Origin: Azorinus chamasolen
Lineage: Eukaryota > Mollusca > Bivalvia > Cardiida > Solecurtidae
NCBI GenBank assembly: GCA_963576725.1
Contig: OY755238.1
Location: 29,345,201-29,409,200 of the forward strand
DNA length: 64,000 bases
Reading direction: 5' to 3'
Under the pieces are notes generated by a model. It did no database searches. It saw only the letters and a list, made by a program, of their open reading frames with translations, and was not told where the DNA came from. Shown here one piece after another: positions 43,201 to 58,200 of this stretch (the stretch's first letter is position 1; each line of letters opens with the position of its first letter). Position numbers and translations under genes: made by a program.

Positions 43201-46200
43201 TCATTGTGCAACCAGTGCACTCCACAACAGTGATTTCACAGCGAAATACATGTACACAGTGCAGATATATGTAATTGTACAACAGGGCATGGGTAAAGAA
43301 GGAGAAATGTATTTTAAAATTCAGCAAGAGAAGGGTTAACGGTTTCCATTTGCATACTTAAGTTCTTGTTCTAGACTATCAGAGGTCCAGATAAGTTTCG
43401 TAAATTTAAATATTTCAAGAATAGCTCTTATTTCTCCACTAAACCCTATATGACGAAATGACGATTCTAAAGAGTGGTCGCAGTATAGGGTTTGGCGGAG
43501 AAAAACGATTTTAATATTTGGGTACGCGCCTCTATCTGTAGCTGTGGAATATATTTGAAAAGAGCGGATTTTTCACATTGAAATTGTTTATCAATATTGA
43601 ACGATACAGTCTTCTCAGTGTGAATGGATACTTGCGATAGGAATGTGAATGACCAACACCACAGGCACTAATCAGATGACACATGCATGAGCTAACTGAT
43701 CTGAGTCTACAATACAGTACAACCTCTCTATAACGGCCACTAAAATACATCAAGTATTTTGTGATAAAGGCAGGTGGCTGCTTGAAGCAAGGTGAAAGTA
43801 AAACAGTACGCTCCCATAGGAGCGTTCTGTTTTACTTTCACCTTGCTTTAAGCAGCCACCTGCCCTAAATACCAAGTAATTAACACAATGTAGTGACCGT
43901 TATAGAGAGGTTTTACTGTATTTGCAAATGCCACGACACTCGCTTCCCACATAGAAATGCTTAAACACGTGTTTAAAAGTGTCTGCTTTAAAATGTTCCT
44001 TCATTTAAAGTGCATTTCCATGCATTTACAGAGTAGACTCAGATTAGAAGACCCATATAGGGACCGTCTAATCAGGGTCTGCTCTATTTGCTAGTGGTAC
44101 ATGTATCTTAAAAAGATCTGATTCTTTACCCTCTAAGATGACTACAGCGCCCCACATAGTGACTTTAAAAAAAGTCGGGTTAAAATAGTCATGATGTCAT
44201 GTTTTACATGAATTGTCTTTGAGTAAAGTGTTAACGCTTTACTCCATAAATACACCTTTCAACGCCTGTGCAAACACAGTAAACCAAGATCAAACGGTTC
44301 CTAAAGGAACCGTCAGATCCGGGTCTGCTCTGTTTGATGATGGTATAATATAGATATATTTCTGCAGTTTCTGGTAAGATATTCATGTGGTCACATGACC
44401 TCATAGAATTACTATAACTGACCCATCTGCTCCCATAATCCCATATATGGGACGTATGCAAACAGTGTAGACTCTGATCAGACGCCGCATAATGCGGCGT
44501 CAGATCAGAGTCTACACTGTTTGCCGATAGAAAATAATTCAATATAAAACAAAATGAAAATTTAGACCAGACATCCCTTAGATAAAAAATGTACTAATCC
44601 AATATATAAGCATAGAAGAACCCATTTGACGCAAATGGGTTAATGATCATTTCTCACATGATTGTCCATAGAGTAAAAGGTTAAGACCAATAAGTGCTCA
44701 GAGGTTTAGCTGCAAGGTTTTGCAGATATTCTCAACGGAAGTCTGTGATAACGTCTCAAGTGATGTTGCTATTTTAGGCTGTCCACTTGAATGGATTTCC
44801 CATGGAGACAGATGCTACCTGTTTGTGTTCGACAAGACGAAGACATATGCGGAATCAGCATCATCTTGTTGGGTAAGACATGTAGGACAGTCGGGAAATA
44901 TGTCACAACAACAATTCGCCCTTTGGCCACTAACCATTGTCATGCCGAAAAGATCATGCCGGCTGATTTGATTTTATCTGTTGTACGTTTTAATGACCAT
45001 TAAGTTGCTATCGACCGAGTTTCAAACAGCTTCGATCTGGTGAGACGATACAAATGGAGAAAAAACAAAACAACCCCAAAAAACAACCAAACAAGGCGAT
45101 CCACACACGAAAGGACACGGCACGGCGCCAAACACCGACACTGCCACTAGACAAAACCTAACGGGACGCATATCAAAACATGAAACATTAAGCATATAAA
45201 ACAAAGCATTTTTCCTATCTGCAAATATATACTTTCGGGTCGATCCTCAAAGACATATATCGTGGAGTACCCGATGACGTTACAGTAAAACCTCTCTATA
45301 ACGGCCACTAAATTATATCGAGTATTTTGTGTTAAAAGCAGGTGACTGCTTAAAACAAAGTGAACGTAAAATAAAACGCTCCTATAGGAGCGTTATGTTT
45401 TACTTCTACCTTGCTTTAAGCAACCACCTGCCCTAAATACCACCTAATTAACACAGTTACACGAGTGACCGTCATAGAGAGGTTTTACTCTAATTACAAT
45501 AAAACATGTTGTGTAATAGAACCTGTCTTAAGTTACCATTAAAAAGAGGTCTAAATATGGATTTTACAACAATTAATAGCTTAATTCAGGTCGAAAGTAA
45601 TGCATACAACTCCATTTCGAGGGCTTGGTGCAAAACTATTCTAACTAATTCACTTTATGAATGAGTTAGAATAGTTTTGCACCAATCCCTCGATTTGTCC
45701 ATACAATAAAGAACCAACTGCCTTTTTAAGATGTCTATGTTGAGTAAATGAATGATTGCTTAACCCTTTCTCTGTTTTATATTAATTTAGTCCAAATTTC
45801 AATACATATTGAATATTCATGGACAAAATATTTATAAGGAAATATGGAAGGTGAAACATTGCAGTAAATTAGAAATTAAAGAAGAATATATTACAGAGCC
45901 CTTTAGCAAACAGGGCAGACCCTGATCAGACGGCTCCTTAAGGAGCCGTCTGATCTGGGTCTTCTCTGTAAATGCGTGAAAAGGCGTTTATATGAAGGTT
46001 TATATGAAGGAAAGGGTTTAGGGAGTTTCTGTTACACATCTTATAATGGAGGGTAACATTCGTCAACTGTACTTTTAATATTAAACCTTCTCACTCTAAT
46101 CGCCTCTTGACCGAGTGTCAAACATCTTGATCAATGATGAGACGCCGAGTACCTCGGCGTCTCATCCGGGTCAAAGCTGTTTTCAAAAGCCACGAATAGC

Positions 46201-49200
46201 GAGATAATTGCTACATGTACAAAAACGCGAAGACGGATTTGACAGTGCTCTGATCTGGTTGAGAGCATAATTCCGTTGATCCATGCTAACATTTGCTTGT
46301 ATTTGAAGGTTGATGGAAGTGCCCTCGTCAGTATAAACTCTGTGGATGAAAACAATTACATTTCTGCATTCCTCGCATCCCATGCACGTGAACGGTGAGT
46401 TAAGCTCCTATAAACACAGGCCAGGCTCGCTCCACCAGTTGTCGTACAGACTTTGCTTAAATATTCCATATATAAACGCCTTTTCACGTTTTTGCAAACA
46501 GCGTAGACACAGATCAGATGGCTCCTGCAGAAACTGTGTAATCAGGGTTTGTCATGTTTGCTTATGGTATATACATCTAATTATACAGTTAAGACTACTG
46601 TCGAAAAAGCACTATTTTTATAGCAATAGCCGTATTCGACTGGGTCTGTATCAATAAGCAACAAAAACAATTCCCAGTCGAATACAATACACGTTGAGCA
46701 ACGTTAAAAAATGCAACGTGGATTTAAGACCATTGAGGTTGTTGAGTAACGTCAGGTAAAGTTAATCCATAAACTATAATTTGATTGGTTGAATTTAATA
46801 GGTTGGAGAAGTTTATGTGAATAGCAAGAAAAAAACAAGTCGAATACAGCTATTATTAAAAAACAGCTAATAGATATTGTTATGTCATTTTTAACAAGAA
46901 CATTGAACAGACATGGCCTTACTCTAATTATAGTGCTACAGCATGGTGCACGAGTAGCTGATATCGTGTTACTCTAAGTTTAGGACTAAAGCTGGTATAT
47001 GAGCAGTCAGTGTATTCTTACTCTGATTATAGGACTAAAGCTGGTATGTGAGTAGCCGGTATATAATTACTCTAATTATTGGACTAAAGCTGGTATATGA
47101 CTAGCCGGTATATAATTACTCTAATTATTGGACTAACGCTGGTATATGAGAAGCCAGTGTATTGTTACTCTAGGTTTAGGAATAAAGTTGGTAAATGAAA
47201 AGCCAGTGTATTGTTACTCTATAGGACTAAAGCTGGTATATGTATGAGCAGTCAGTACATTTTCACTCAATTTATACACGTGGGACCAAAGCTGATATAT
47301 GAGTAGCCAGTATATTTTTACTTTGATTATAGGACTAAAGTTTGTACAAGAGCAGCGACTATATTGCTACTCTGATTATACCACTGTCGTGTGGTGCACG
47401 AGTAGCCAATACTATTGTTACTCTAATTTATAGGGCTTAAGTTTTGTACACGAGTAGCTGATATACATGTATAATTATATTGTTATTCTAATTATAGTGG
47501 TACAGTGTAGTACAGTATTTTGCTACTCTAATTTTAGGGCCACAGTATGGTACACAAGTGGCCAGTATATTTCTGGTTCCATTAAGTGGTATGGGGACGG
47601 CACTTACACCAACAAAACTACCGGCACAAATGTCTGGCACAACATTGCCAATCCAGACCAGACCGATGACAGAATAGTATATAGGTATTCAGGTAAGAAT
47701 AGAAACTTTTCAAACCAACTTTCCAACAAACATGCTTGGTTTCAGAGGCAAACAGTAAAACTTGTACTAAGCAGCTATTCACTTATTAACATAGAACTCA
47801 TAAAAAGCAGGTGGCTGCTTAATGCATGACAAACATTATGCAGAAAGCTCCTATAGCATTAAGCTACAACCTGTCTTACAGACTCATAATTAAACCCCTT
47901 TTTGACGGTCGCTTAACCTTTCGCTGCCAAATTCTGTCGTCTGCTAACTTTGTCGTCTGCTACAAATTTTCATTCTTTTGATTTTCTTCATTTTTGTTTC
48001 AAAAACATAGTAACAGTAACAAACAGTTTGGATCCTGATGAGACGCCGAGTTACTCGGCGTCTCATCTGGATCCAAACTGTTTGAATAGGTAATCACATA
48101 TCCGGCTTTTGGCAGCGAAAGGGTTAAAGAGGAGGTCCCTACAATGATTGCATATTTTCAATAATATCATAAAATTTGGTATTTGTTATGCTCTATCATT
48201 ATTATGAAGGTTCCCAATTTAAACTTATATCGAGAAATGCCCCATGTGATACAAATAAACCGATTTCATCAATAACTGATAATTTTTGTTCTACAACACA
48301 ATATTATCGACCTTTTCCGTAATTTTTTCCGCGTTTTGTCGATGATCACCCGATCCCTCCATTGTTTACGTAATAGCTTTCTCAGAAGTGGTCGGAGAAT
48401 CGCGAATAGGGCGAACAGTTACGAAACTAAAACTCAACCCGAATAAAAACTGAAACATCGGGGAGTAAAACCGGGATCGGTTATATCAAACACATGGATG
48501 TTTTGTCATTATAAACGGTAATTAGATGGGGCTTTTTGTGATATACTACTTTTCAGCATATAAATAAATGAGTTTTGTATATTTAAAGTGTTTATGAAAC
48601 GCGTCAAATGTAGGGACATCCCCTTTAAGACATATTCTACTGCATATAACATGCGTTAAGTAAACGTAATTTTAATGGACAAGTCGTCCTGTTTTTCACC
48701 TATCCCTATGTTGCGACCACTCTTTAGAATCGCCTCGAATCTTCCAAAGAGGGATCACAACGACTTAAGTATTTGATTACGCACCTTTATCTATGGCCAT
48801 GTTGCTCAATTGTAGACAGAACGACCGCTGTCTTGTATTTAACCGTTTCCTGTTCTATGTTTATTCGAAATTTCAATTCCTACTGAAAATTCATGGACAA
48901 AATAGTTATAATGAAGTATGGAAGGTTGTACAATGTAGCACTTTTAGAAAGTAATGAAACGAATATTTCTTATATCATAAACACACAGAGTAGACCCTGA
49001 TCAGACGGCTCCTGTCTGATCTGGATCTACTCTGTTTGCAAATGTGTGAAAACACGTTTATATGAGGTACAGGGTTAAGCACCTCTGGATCCATGCTTAT
49101 AAAACGTTTAGGTGAGTCTGAGTTCGTTCTCAAGTTTTTGATTGGTCAGATTTGAGCCAAATGCTCAAATCTGACCAATCAAAAGCTTGAGAACTCAAAT

Positions 49201-52200
49201 CTGACCAATCAAAAGCTTGAGAATGAAACTCAGACTCAACTAAAAGCTTTATAAGCATGGACTCAGGTTAAAATACACCAAGCTATTAATTAAAGACATT
49301 TGTTCACATTGTATATTCATTTGTATAAATGTCTACATTATTGTATAAATGAAAGGTTAATATGGATTTATTGATTTTTTGTATAAACAAAAGGTTATAA
49401 GAATTTTTACAAAGAAAATCATGACTGATTCATCCGTTTAAATTCACGATGAACAGCATATTTCCGGAAAAAACTGTTGTGTTCAGAATGATCTTTGTTA
49501 TTTATACCAATAAATTGATGAAACGGTAACACACTAACACCCGGAACTCCATTTATTTATAGTCAATATATGTCTATCAGCTTTAAATATACTAGCAAAC
49601 TTCTATGCACACAACATACGGTTTGGTGAAGAAATAAAGGAGTTGTTCTTGAATATGTTTTCGTTTCGCAACCTATCTAGGTCTCTGTAAAAGTTATTTA
49701 ACGAAGGGTTAAAAGACAAACAAATGTTGAAATTCGGGACCGTTGATGGCGTATTTCATATAAACTTTGTTTTCTTCATTTAATTTTAGCACAGTACCAA
49801 ACCTTCAAATGGAACAGAGTTTCCGGACTTGAACAATTCAACTATATATGCGAGATCCCAACGTCCGAGGTGTTTAGAATTGTTCAACAGAAGAGAGGAT
49901 TTGGTGAGTTCGGTGGCATCAGTACACAGGTGTCAAGTGACTGTTTTGAGTATTCGAGATGTTGAAAAATAGGTGGATCATTAACTCTTCGCTTGCTATT
50001 CACGTCAATATACGTACATGTACCTGTAAATAGTGAATACCCAGATGATACAGCTCCTGCAGGAGCTGTCTCATCAGGGTCTGCACTATTTACATGTTGA
50101 TTATGCAACCAGTGCACTCCACAGCAGTGATTGCACATCGAAATACCTGTACACAGTGAAGATATATGTAATTATACAACAGGGCATGGGTAAAGAAGGA
50201 GAAATGTATTTCAAAATTCAGCAAGTGAAGGGTTATTTTTTTGAAAGGGAGACAATACGCACATACTTTGAATACTAGTCTTGTGTGTATCATCTCCCTT
50301 TGAATATTTTATCCTTATTCGTGTTTATCTGATTACCAGATGAATATTCATGTGTGTAATACTCGCATCATGGATGTTTATAAGACGAAATTTTATACTG
50401 GCTTATGAACACGGAAATATTTGACTATTTCAAAAATTGTAGAATCAGAAATATATTATATGCATTCCATAAGCAAACACGGCAGACCCAGATCAGACCC
50501 AGGTCAGATTGCTCCTGCATGGTGTCATTGATCTTGGTCTACTCTGCTTACAAAGATGTTAGAGAAGTATAGATCTATGATGTAACGATTTGCATAGGAC
50601 AGAACGAAAATAAGGAAGATTCTGTCCGCGTTACTTTCGTTTCTGCGTTAACCCATTCCCCTCCTAGACTATTTGTAGACCCAACCTCTTTGAATAAAAC
50701 TACCGAAAAAGAGCACTTACTAGAGAAAAGGGGAAACTATTCAGTGTGATAAATAGAGTATTTGCTCCTATGAAGTAAATGCCGTATTTCTCACAATTGT
50801 TTTAAAAAAGTGACCAGAGTCGTCAAAATGCGTCAGTAGGAAGGAATGGGTTAAAATTATTGTCTCTATTTGCAACGTGTTTTCAACACGCCTAAGAATT
50901 ACATTAGTCATTTGTTTGTATGCTGAAAAGAAGTATATCGCATTACTTTTGCCCAGTATTAACCCATTCCCTCAAATTGAAGACTTTTGACGCCTCTGTA
51001 AAAGTCACTTTTTGAAACCATTGTGATAAATAGAGTATTTGCTCCTTTAGGAGCACAATCGTGCTCTATTTATCACAATGGTTTAAAAATTACACAATCA
51101 TAAAAAATTACCTTTTTGCTAGTAAATGCTCCTTTTCGATAGATTTATTCAAACAGGCTGGGTATAAAAATAGCCTATGAGGGAATGGGTTAAGCAACCA
51201 ACTGGTTTTTAAGATCCCCTGTATGTCCAATAAATTAGTAGTCGCACAAGGCATGTTCTACTGTATTCACTGTCTAACTAGTGCTGTTTTTAACTATCGA
51301 GCTATTGACTGTCTATAACTAGTGACAACATACAAATTGCTGTTTATAACTATTGCCTGTCTATGACTGTTGCCTGTTTATAACTATTGACTATTATTTT
51401 TAAGAAATGATTATTTTAATGATACACTAATTGTCTATATTCATTCAGATTATGGCGTGAATTCCACTGACAAATCAGCCATCAAGAAAGGCCCAACCTT
51501 CCTTCTCCAGCCAGAGAGCCTGGTTGTGGTGGGTGGGGATTTACCTGCGCAGCTGGAGTGTTCGGCCGATGGAAATCCACAACCTGCGTACAAGTGGTAT
51601 GGGACTAGCACAGACTACAACAGACAGAACTTTGGGACTACTACAGAGGCATGTACCGAATTGCATACTCTATGATGGAAAGACTGTAGTATAGTGAATA
51701 AATAATGTGCAAAGCGTTACCTTTACAGTAAAACCTCTTTATAACTACCACTAAATTACATCAAGTAGTTTGTGCTAAAGGCAGGTGGTTGCTTAAAGCA
51801 AGGTGAACGAAAAACAGAACGCTCATTTCCTCATTTTACTGAATGATTTAACAAAATTGGATCGCAGACGACAAATAGAAATTTGGCGCCGACAGGGTTA
51901 AGATGACGAGGTGTCTTGACTGGGACCACTGCATCTTATGTCCTTGTTCATTCCACTCTGATATCAACTCCCCCGTGTCATACGTGGTTTGTTCTTCTCC
52001 ATGTTTTGACCGCTCTCTTACTGAAATTTAACTCTTGACAATGGCTAACTTACAGATTGTAACTATTCCTAACAGATACTTACCAGTACAGATTCCCGCT
52101 ACTCACTGACCAATGGACGGTTGGTCATTTCGGACCCAGATGAAACTAAAGATGCCGGCTCCTACCAATGCCAAGCAGAGAACCAGCTCGGTTCAATTCT

Positions 52201-55200
52201 GTCTGAGCCAATCAGTTTATCCTTTGGCTGTAAGTTTTGATTAACCATGGCATTGTTCTAAAGTTAGTCTAACTTTCATTATCTACTGAAAATTCATGGA
52301 AAAAATGTTCTAATGAAATATAGATGGTGGAACACAATGCATTTTAGAAAGTAAGAATACAGATCTAGCAAATTCCATTATCAATGGAATCTGATCTGGG
52401 TCTACTCTGTTTGCAAATGCATACAAAGGCGTATATATAAAGGAAAGGGCTACACGTTCTCTTTTTTCATACAGCTAGTCTTACCTTATAACAGATTGTT
52501 GGATTTACTGATTAAGTGATACGAATTCAATTCAAACAAATGAGTACTCTCGTTAAATGAATTATTTAGTATTATTATTAATATAAACACACACACACAC
52601 ACATGTGTATTGTGTTATGTAAAACACACACACATATATATTATTGTTAATACAACTTAACCATGTACTACCGGAATAAATGCAGATTTATCGAAATTCA
52701 ACAAGTTTCATTTTAGATGGAAATATATTTGAATGTTTAAATATCTAATCTTGTCATTAAAAATACCAAATCTCATCTGATTTCATTGAATAAAAAATAT
52801 TCCTTAAAAGTAATTTGATTAAACTCTATATACCATAAATATCTTTGATCTGTGAAACCTCTCTATAACGGCTACAAAATTGCTCTCTGTTACTTTCACC
52901 TTGTTTAAGTAGCCACCTTCCTTTAGCACAATATAATTGATGTAATTTAGTGACCGTTATACAGAGGTTTTACTGTATAAAATTTAAACTAATATCTTTT
53001 AGATTTAAACCAATACAGCCCCAATCCTCCAGGTGCGGTGGAGGCCAAGAGAAACCAGGGTACATTTATCAACTGTCTGGCTCCATCAGCTAAACCAGGT
53101 ATTATACATATAGTTACCTTGATGTCAAACACTATTCTTACATGTACACCATCAATTGTCTATGCAAGAAAGACAACTACCAGATGTTCAAAATGGTATT
53201 AACCCTTTCCCTTATGTAAGCGCACTTTGACGCATCTACAAACAGAGTAGACCCAGATCAGACGGCTCCTATAGGAGCCGTCTGATCAGGGTCTGCTCTG
53301 TTTTGCTTATGATGTAATATAAATCTGATTCTACAGCTATTGCCTGAGCCGAAAGTCCTGTGCTCATATGTCATTATAAAAATGATATTATTAATATTCA
53401 TTAACATCATTATTTCCCACATGAAATTCATCAGGAAAAGGGTTAATGTCGGTGTTTATGATAGGTGATAATTTAACTCTCTTTACATCACGAATATTCA
53501 TGTAAGAAATAATGACATTATGCATATTGATTAGATTATTTTTATAATGCCGCTCGAACATAGGATAGTTTTGCATTGGCAGAAACTGTAGAATCATTTC
53601 TCTATGATTTTCTAAGCAAACTGAGTAGACCTTGATCAGACGGCTCCTACATTAGTCGTCGGATCTGGGTCTACTCTGTTTGCAAAGGCGAAGAAAAGCG
53701 TGCTTATGGAGTAAAAAGGGTTAATGGGGGATAGAAGGCATGCTGAAAGCGACAATGAATTTTCTGCGCAACTCTCAGCCTGCCTATAAAGCTTGAATTA
53801 ATACAATTATTTATTTAACCCTTTACTCCATGAATATATTCAGATAAGAAGTAATGACATCATGAATATTATTCAGATAAAGTGTTATACATGCAATAGC
53901 CCATGTACACAGAAAGGTTTGGCCACGACAGAAACTGTAAAATCATAGCTATGTTACTTGTTAGTCTAAAGGATGAAATAAACGTTTATCTTATCTTCTC
54001 TTATCTTATATCACAGGCAGACGGAGCAGATCCAGGACCAGACGGTCCCAAAAGGAGCCATCTGATCTGGGTCTGCTCTGTTTTCAAATGTGAAGAAAGG
54101 TGTGTCTATGGAGTAAATGGTTAAACCGTGTTTCGTTGTTGTTTATAAATTATTAATAAATTGATAATCATTCATTGTAGCAAACGTCAGTCATTTGTAT
54201 CTTTTATTTTCAGCTCTATCATATGGTTGGTATAAAGGTAGTGTCCTGAACTTCGTCCGCCCAGAACTGGACAAGTACTATTTTATCTCGGCCAATGGAA
54301 ATCTGTATTTGTCAGAGGTGCAGGACTCGGCAGCGGGTAGTTACTTCTGTGTCGTCACTTTGATATCTCCACCAGGAGCAAAACTCTCAACCCTTCAACC
54401 ACCTAGTAGGACCAGTAAAGCAATCCAATTGGTCGTCAAGAATAGTCGTAAGTACGAGTATATGTGTACATTATTATATTAAACATTTCCCTCATATATA
54501 CGACTGTTGGTTCATTTGCAAACAGGGTAGACCCAGATCAGACAGTTCCTGTCGGAGCTGTCTGATCAGGGTCTGCTCCGATTGCTTATGTTGTATTATA
54601 GATCTGAGTATAACGTGGCTGCCAGTTCATTGTTACATGTAACCCTTTTGCTCCCACGATCCCATATATGGGACGTAGGCAAACAGTGTAGACTCTGATC
54701 AGACGCCACATAATGCGGCGTCTGATCAGAGTCTACACACTGTTTGCTGATAGGAATTGCAATATAAAACGAAACGAAATTGAACATTTAGGCCAGGCAC
54801 CCCTTAGATAAAAAATGGAAGAATCCACTGGGAGCAAATGGGTTAATAACTTAATATATATTTATAAATATCAGTCCATGAATGTTCATTCAATAACGGG
54901 CCTGCCTGCTCCATTTGGTGAATAATATATATCTGATTCTATAGTTTGATTTCAGCAATAGTATTTTATTCATTAAATAAAAGGATTTGATAACATACAT
55001 AGCCTTTGTAAGTCCTCTCCAGTTGTACAAGGTAATTATATGTTGTACATGCAAGAAATAAATAAATACATGTAGCATTTAACATATAAAATAAGTACAC
55101 CTTTCATACAAGGATGTTATTAAATAATTATTAATCAGTTTGAACTGGTATGCTTCTATAGTTTCTGCCACGACCAAAATGCCATATTTTCATATACCAT

Positions 55201-58200
55201 TATAAACATCAATCTAATTAATATTCATGACGTCATTATTGTTTATAATGAATATTCATGAAATGAACAATTACGTGGTCACAAAAGAAAGGTTTTTACT
55301 AAACTAGGTCATAATTATATACATAATATATGTCAGAGGCACTTTGTAAGTGATAATGACATAATAAGATATTCATGAAAATGTGTATGTAATACTCTTG
55401 TAAATGAGATCACTGTAAGTAATATTTCATGTAGGTGTCTAGTATCATTTACACTGATTACTATGAAGAATAAGAAAAGTACTTTTGTTCACAGCTGCTC
55501 AGGAATATGGTCCCATCATTCATCCAGATTTCATCAACGTATATCCAAAACCACCATTAGCGGGTCATGAAGTGAGAATGGAGTGTTTTGCTTACGGCAG
55601 GTATTCTAACTGACCTACTTTGTCAGTCTTACTCTTACCTAATAAAGAAGCCTTCTCATACCTTTGCAAACAGAGTAGACCCAGATCAGACGGCTCCTGA
55701 AGGAGCCGTCTGATCAGGGTCTGCTCTGTTTGCTTATGGAATGATAGTAATATCATTATACAGTTTCTATCACGACCAAAATAACATATATTCATACAAT
55801 ATTGTAACAAATTAGCTAATAAGTATCCATGATATCATTGTTTCTTTCATTAAGCGGGGAATGGTCAATAGACCATTCGTGGAGAAAGGGGTCAATAAAT
55901 CCTCTATAGATAATTGCTGTTCGTAATCATTATAAAAATGTATTTGTGAGAGCGTATTTTTTTATTTACTGTACACAAGGACATTTAACCATTACAGTGC
56001 GGGACCCGAGTCACTAATGTCCTTTGCAAACAGTGTAGACCCAGATGAGAGGGCTCCTATGGGAGCCCTCTCATCAGGGTCTACACTGTTTGTCATATTA
56101 CACTTTTCTTCAGAAAGCATCCCTATATATTCGCTATAAGCTTGACCTATTTGAATTTTGGAAGAGTCCATTTGAAAATTCAGCGTTGTAAGGGTTAACC
56201 CCCTTATACAGTAAAATCTGAATATTTCAAAATTCTAGTAATGATGAATTGATGCCTTTGTAGGCAGGTGACTGCTTAATGCAGGGTGTTTCAGGAGCTT
56301 TCTGTCTGACTTTCACTCTGAATTAAGCTGCTTAATGCAGGATGAAAGGCTCGCATAAAGCTCCTTCAGAAGCTTTCAGCATAACTTTCACCCTGCCTTA
56401 AGCAGCCACTTATCTTAGTGACCGATAAAGATACAGTAGAGCATGTACTAAGCAGTCATTAATTTATTGAACATATTCTGAGTCTGAATAAGCAGATGGT
56501 TGCTTAATGCAGAGCTAATGTAATGCAGAAAGCTCATTTGGCATACTTTAAGCCACCACCTGCCTTACAGACCCCATAATTAGACATCTTGTTTGATGGA
56601 CGCTTACGAAAGTTTCTACTGTTTTTGTTTTCGATATATCGCGGATGTATGGTATTTGCATTGCAGACTGACTGTTATGTATAAAACGTGTATTCTGTAT
56701 AAAACGTGCTGTGGTAGTCCCGATTACCCGTGTACACAAGGCGATCCTAACTCTCACGCGCTGTTATTGACCGGTTTTAATTATACCTTTGCGGGACCTA
56801 ACGTCAACAGTAGACTACAGCGTTTTAACAATGCCCAGTAACAGCGTAAATCGAATGAACCGTTAAAGAAATATCGTATAGTTATGGTTGTAGTTTAATC
56901 AATTAAATGAACACAGGAAAGCAGAAAAAAGGTTTTATGGTTTTAAGTTCGGGACAACAACAGCCCCTCGAGACACTGCATATGATATTGCCCGAAAAAA
57001 CCCCGTATATTAACCCTCTAATCATAACAGTATATTCTGCATTTTATGTATAAAAGTGAATGTTTAAATGCATTGACTATACATTTCAGAATGCCTCTTC
57101 GGTACAGTTGGTTCCGAGAGGGTCGGCAATTTCCAGAAGGCACTCACTTCAAATATGACAACCGAGTTTTAGTAATACCACAGGCACAACTCTCTGCCAG
57201 CGGTAACTATACGTGCAAGGTGGAAAAAATGGCTGGCGTACAAAGGGTGGTCTTCAAGTCATTTGTACTAACAGTAGAAGGTATGCATAATGCTTTACAC
57301 CATGGATATTCATGTTCATGTAAGAAATAATTACATCATAAATATCAATTATATTGATTTTTGTAATAACACTTTAAACATGTTTGGCCATGGCAGAAAT
57401 TGTAGAATCATATCTGTTATATCATAAGCGAACAGAGCACACTGATCAGACAGCTCCTACAGAAACCGTCCGAGTTGGGTTTACTCTGTTCGTACAGGCC
57501 TAAATAGGCGTATTTATAGAGTAAAGGTATACAGAAATAATGATAACACAGCATGAAGCAGGCCCATGTAAATATACACTGTATGTATATCAACATGTTA
57601 TGTATGTCAATCTTGGGAATCTAATTATACGTTTTATGTACATGTAGCTGGTAGTAGTGCGGCCATTTCTATGACCTCCCTTTTGAAAGTGGGATTTATT
57701 AGCGTTGTGTCAGATAACCCTTTCAACCCTGAATTATTAGAATGGAGTAACCCATCAATGTTTGACTACACAGTTCACTCGGTGTGAAAAGGCGTAAACT
57801 TGATTTGCATTTGAATAACACTCAGTGCTGAAAGAGTTGTTATCCAATCATCACGACTTCCATCAGCGTCAGACGTGTTATAGTTGTGCATAACTCACAA
57901 AAATGTGTCCAAATGTAATGAGTTACGATGTATGTCGTATAAATATGTTTATAGGTAACGGTTTAAAGAGGAAGTCCCTATAATGAACGCATATTTTCAA
58001 AAAATATTATAAAACTTAGTATTTGTTATGCTCAATCATTATTATTCCAAGGAGTCTTCTTTAGCATATCATCTCCATCGCATTGATCTTTTTCTCCAGT
58101 TCAGCTGTTAATGTCCACGCTTCACATGCGTACAGGAAGATGGAGATAACTAAGCAGTGGAGGAATCGTATTATGGTGCAAAGTTTGATGTTCTTGTCAC

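Noticed and set aside
44726..44777. Longer exon 2 of contactin starting after TTTTGCAG
   Set aside because: The phase set by exon 1 would run into TGA within eight codons. The acceptor at 44777 keeps phase and yields the expected lectin start.
51588..51600. GT donor AAGTG|GTATGG within contactin exon 6
   Set aside because: Using it would remove the residues after the Ig1 Trp, and the phase does not match exon 7.
56593..56841. 82-residue ORF with NYTFAGPNVN
   Set aside because: It shows local similarity to 1915-1960 but no domain, and it sits in repeat-rich intron sequence. Treated as part of an unassigned repeat, not a gene.
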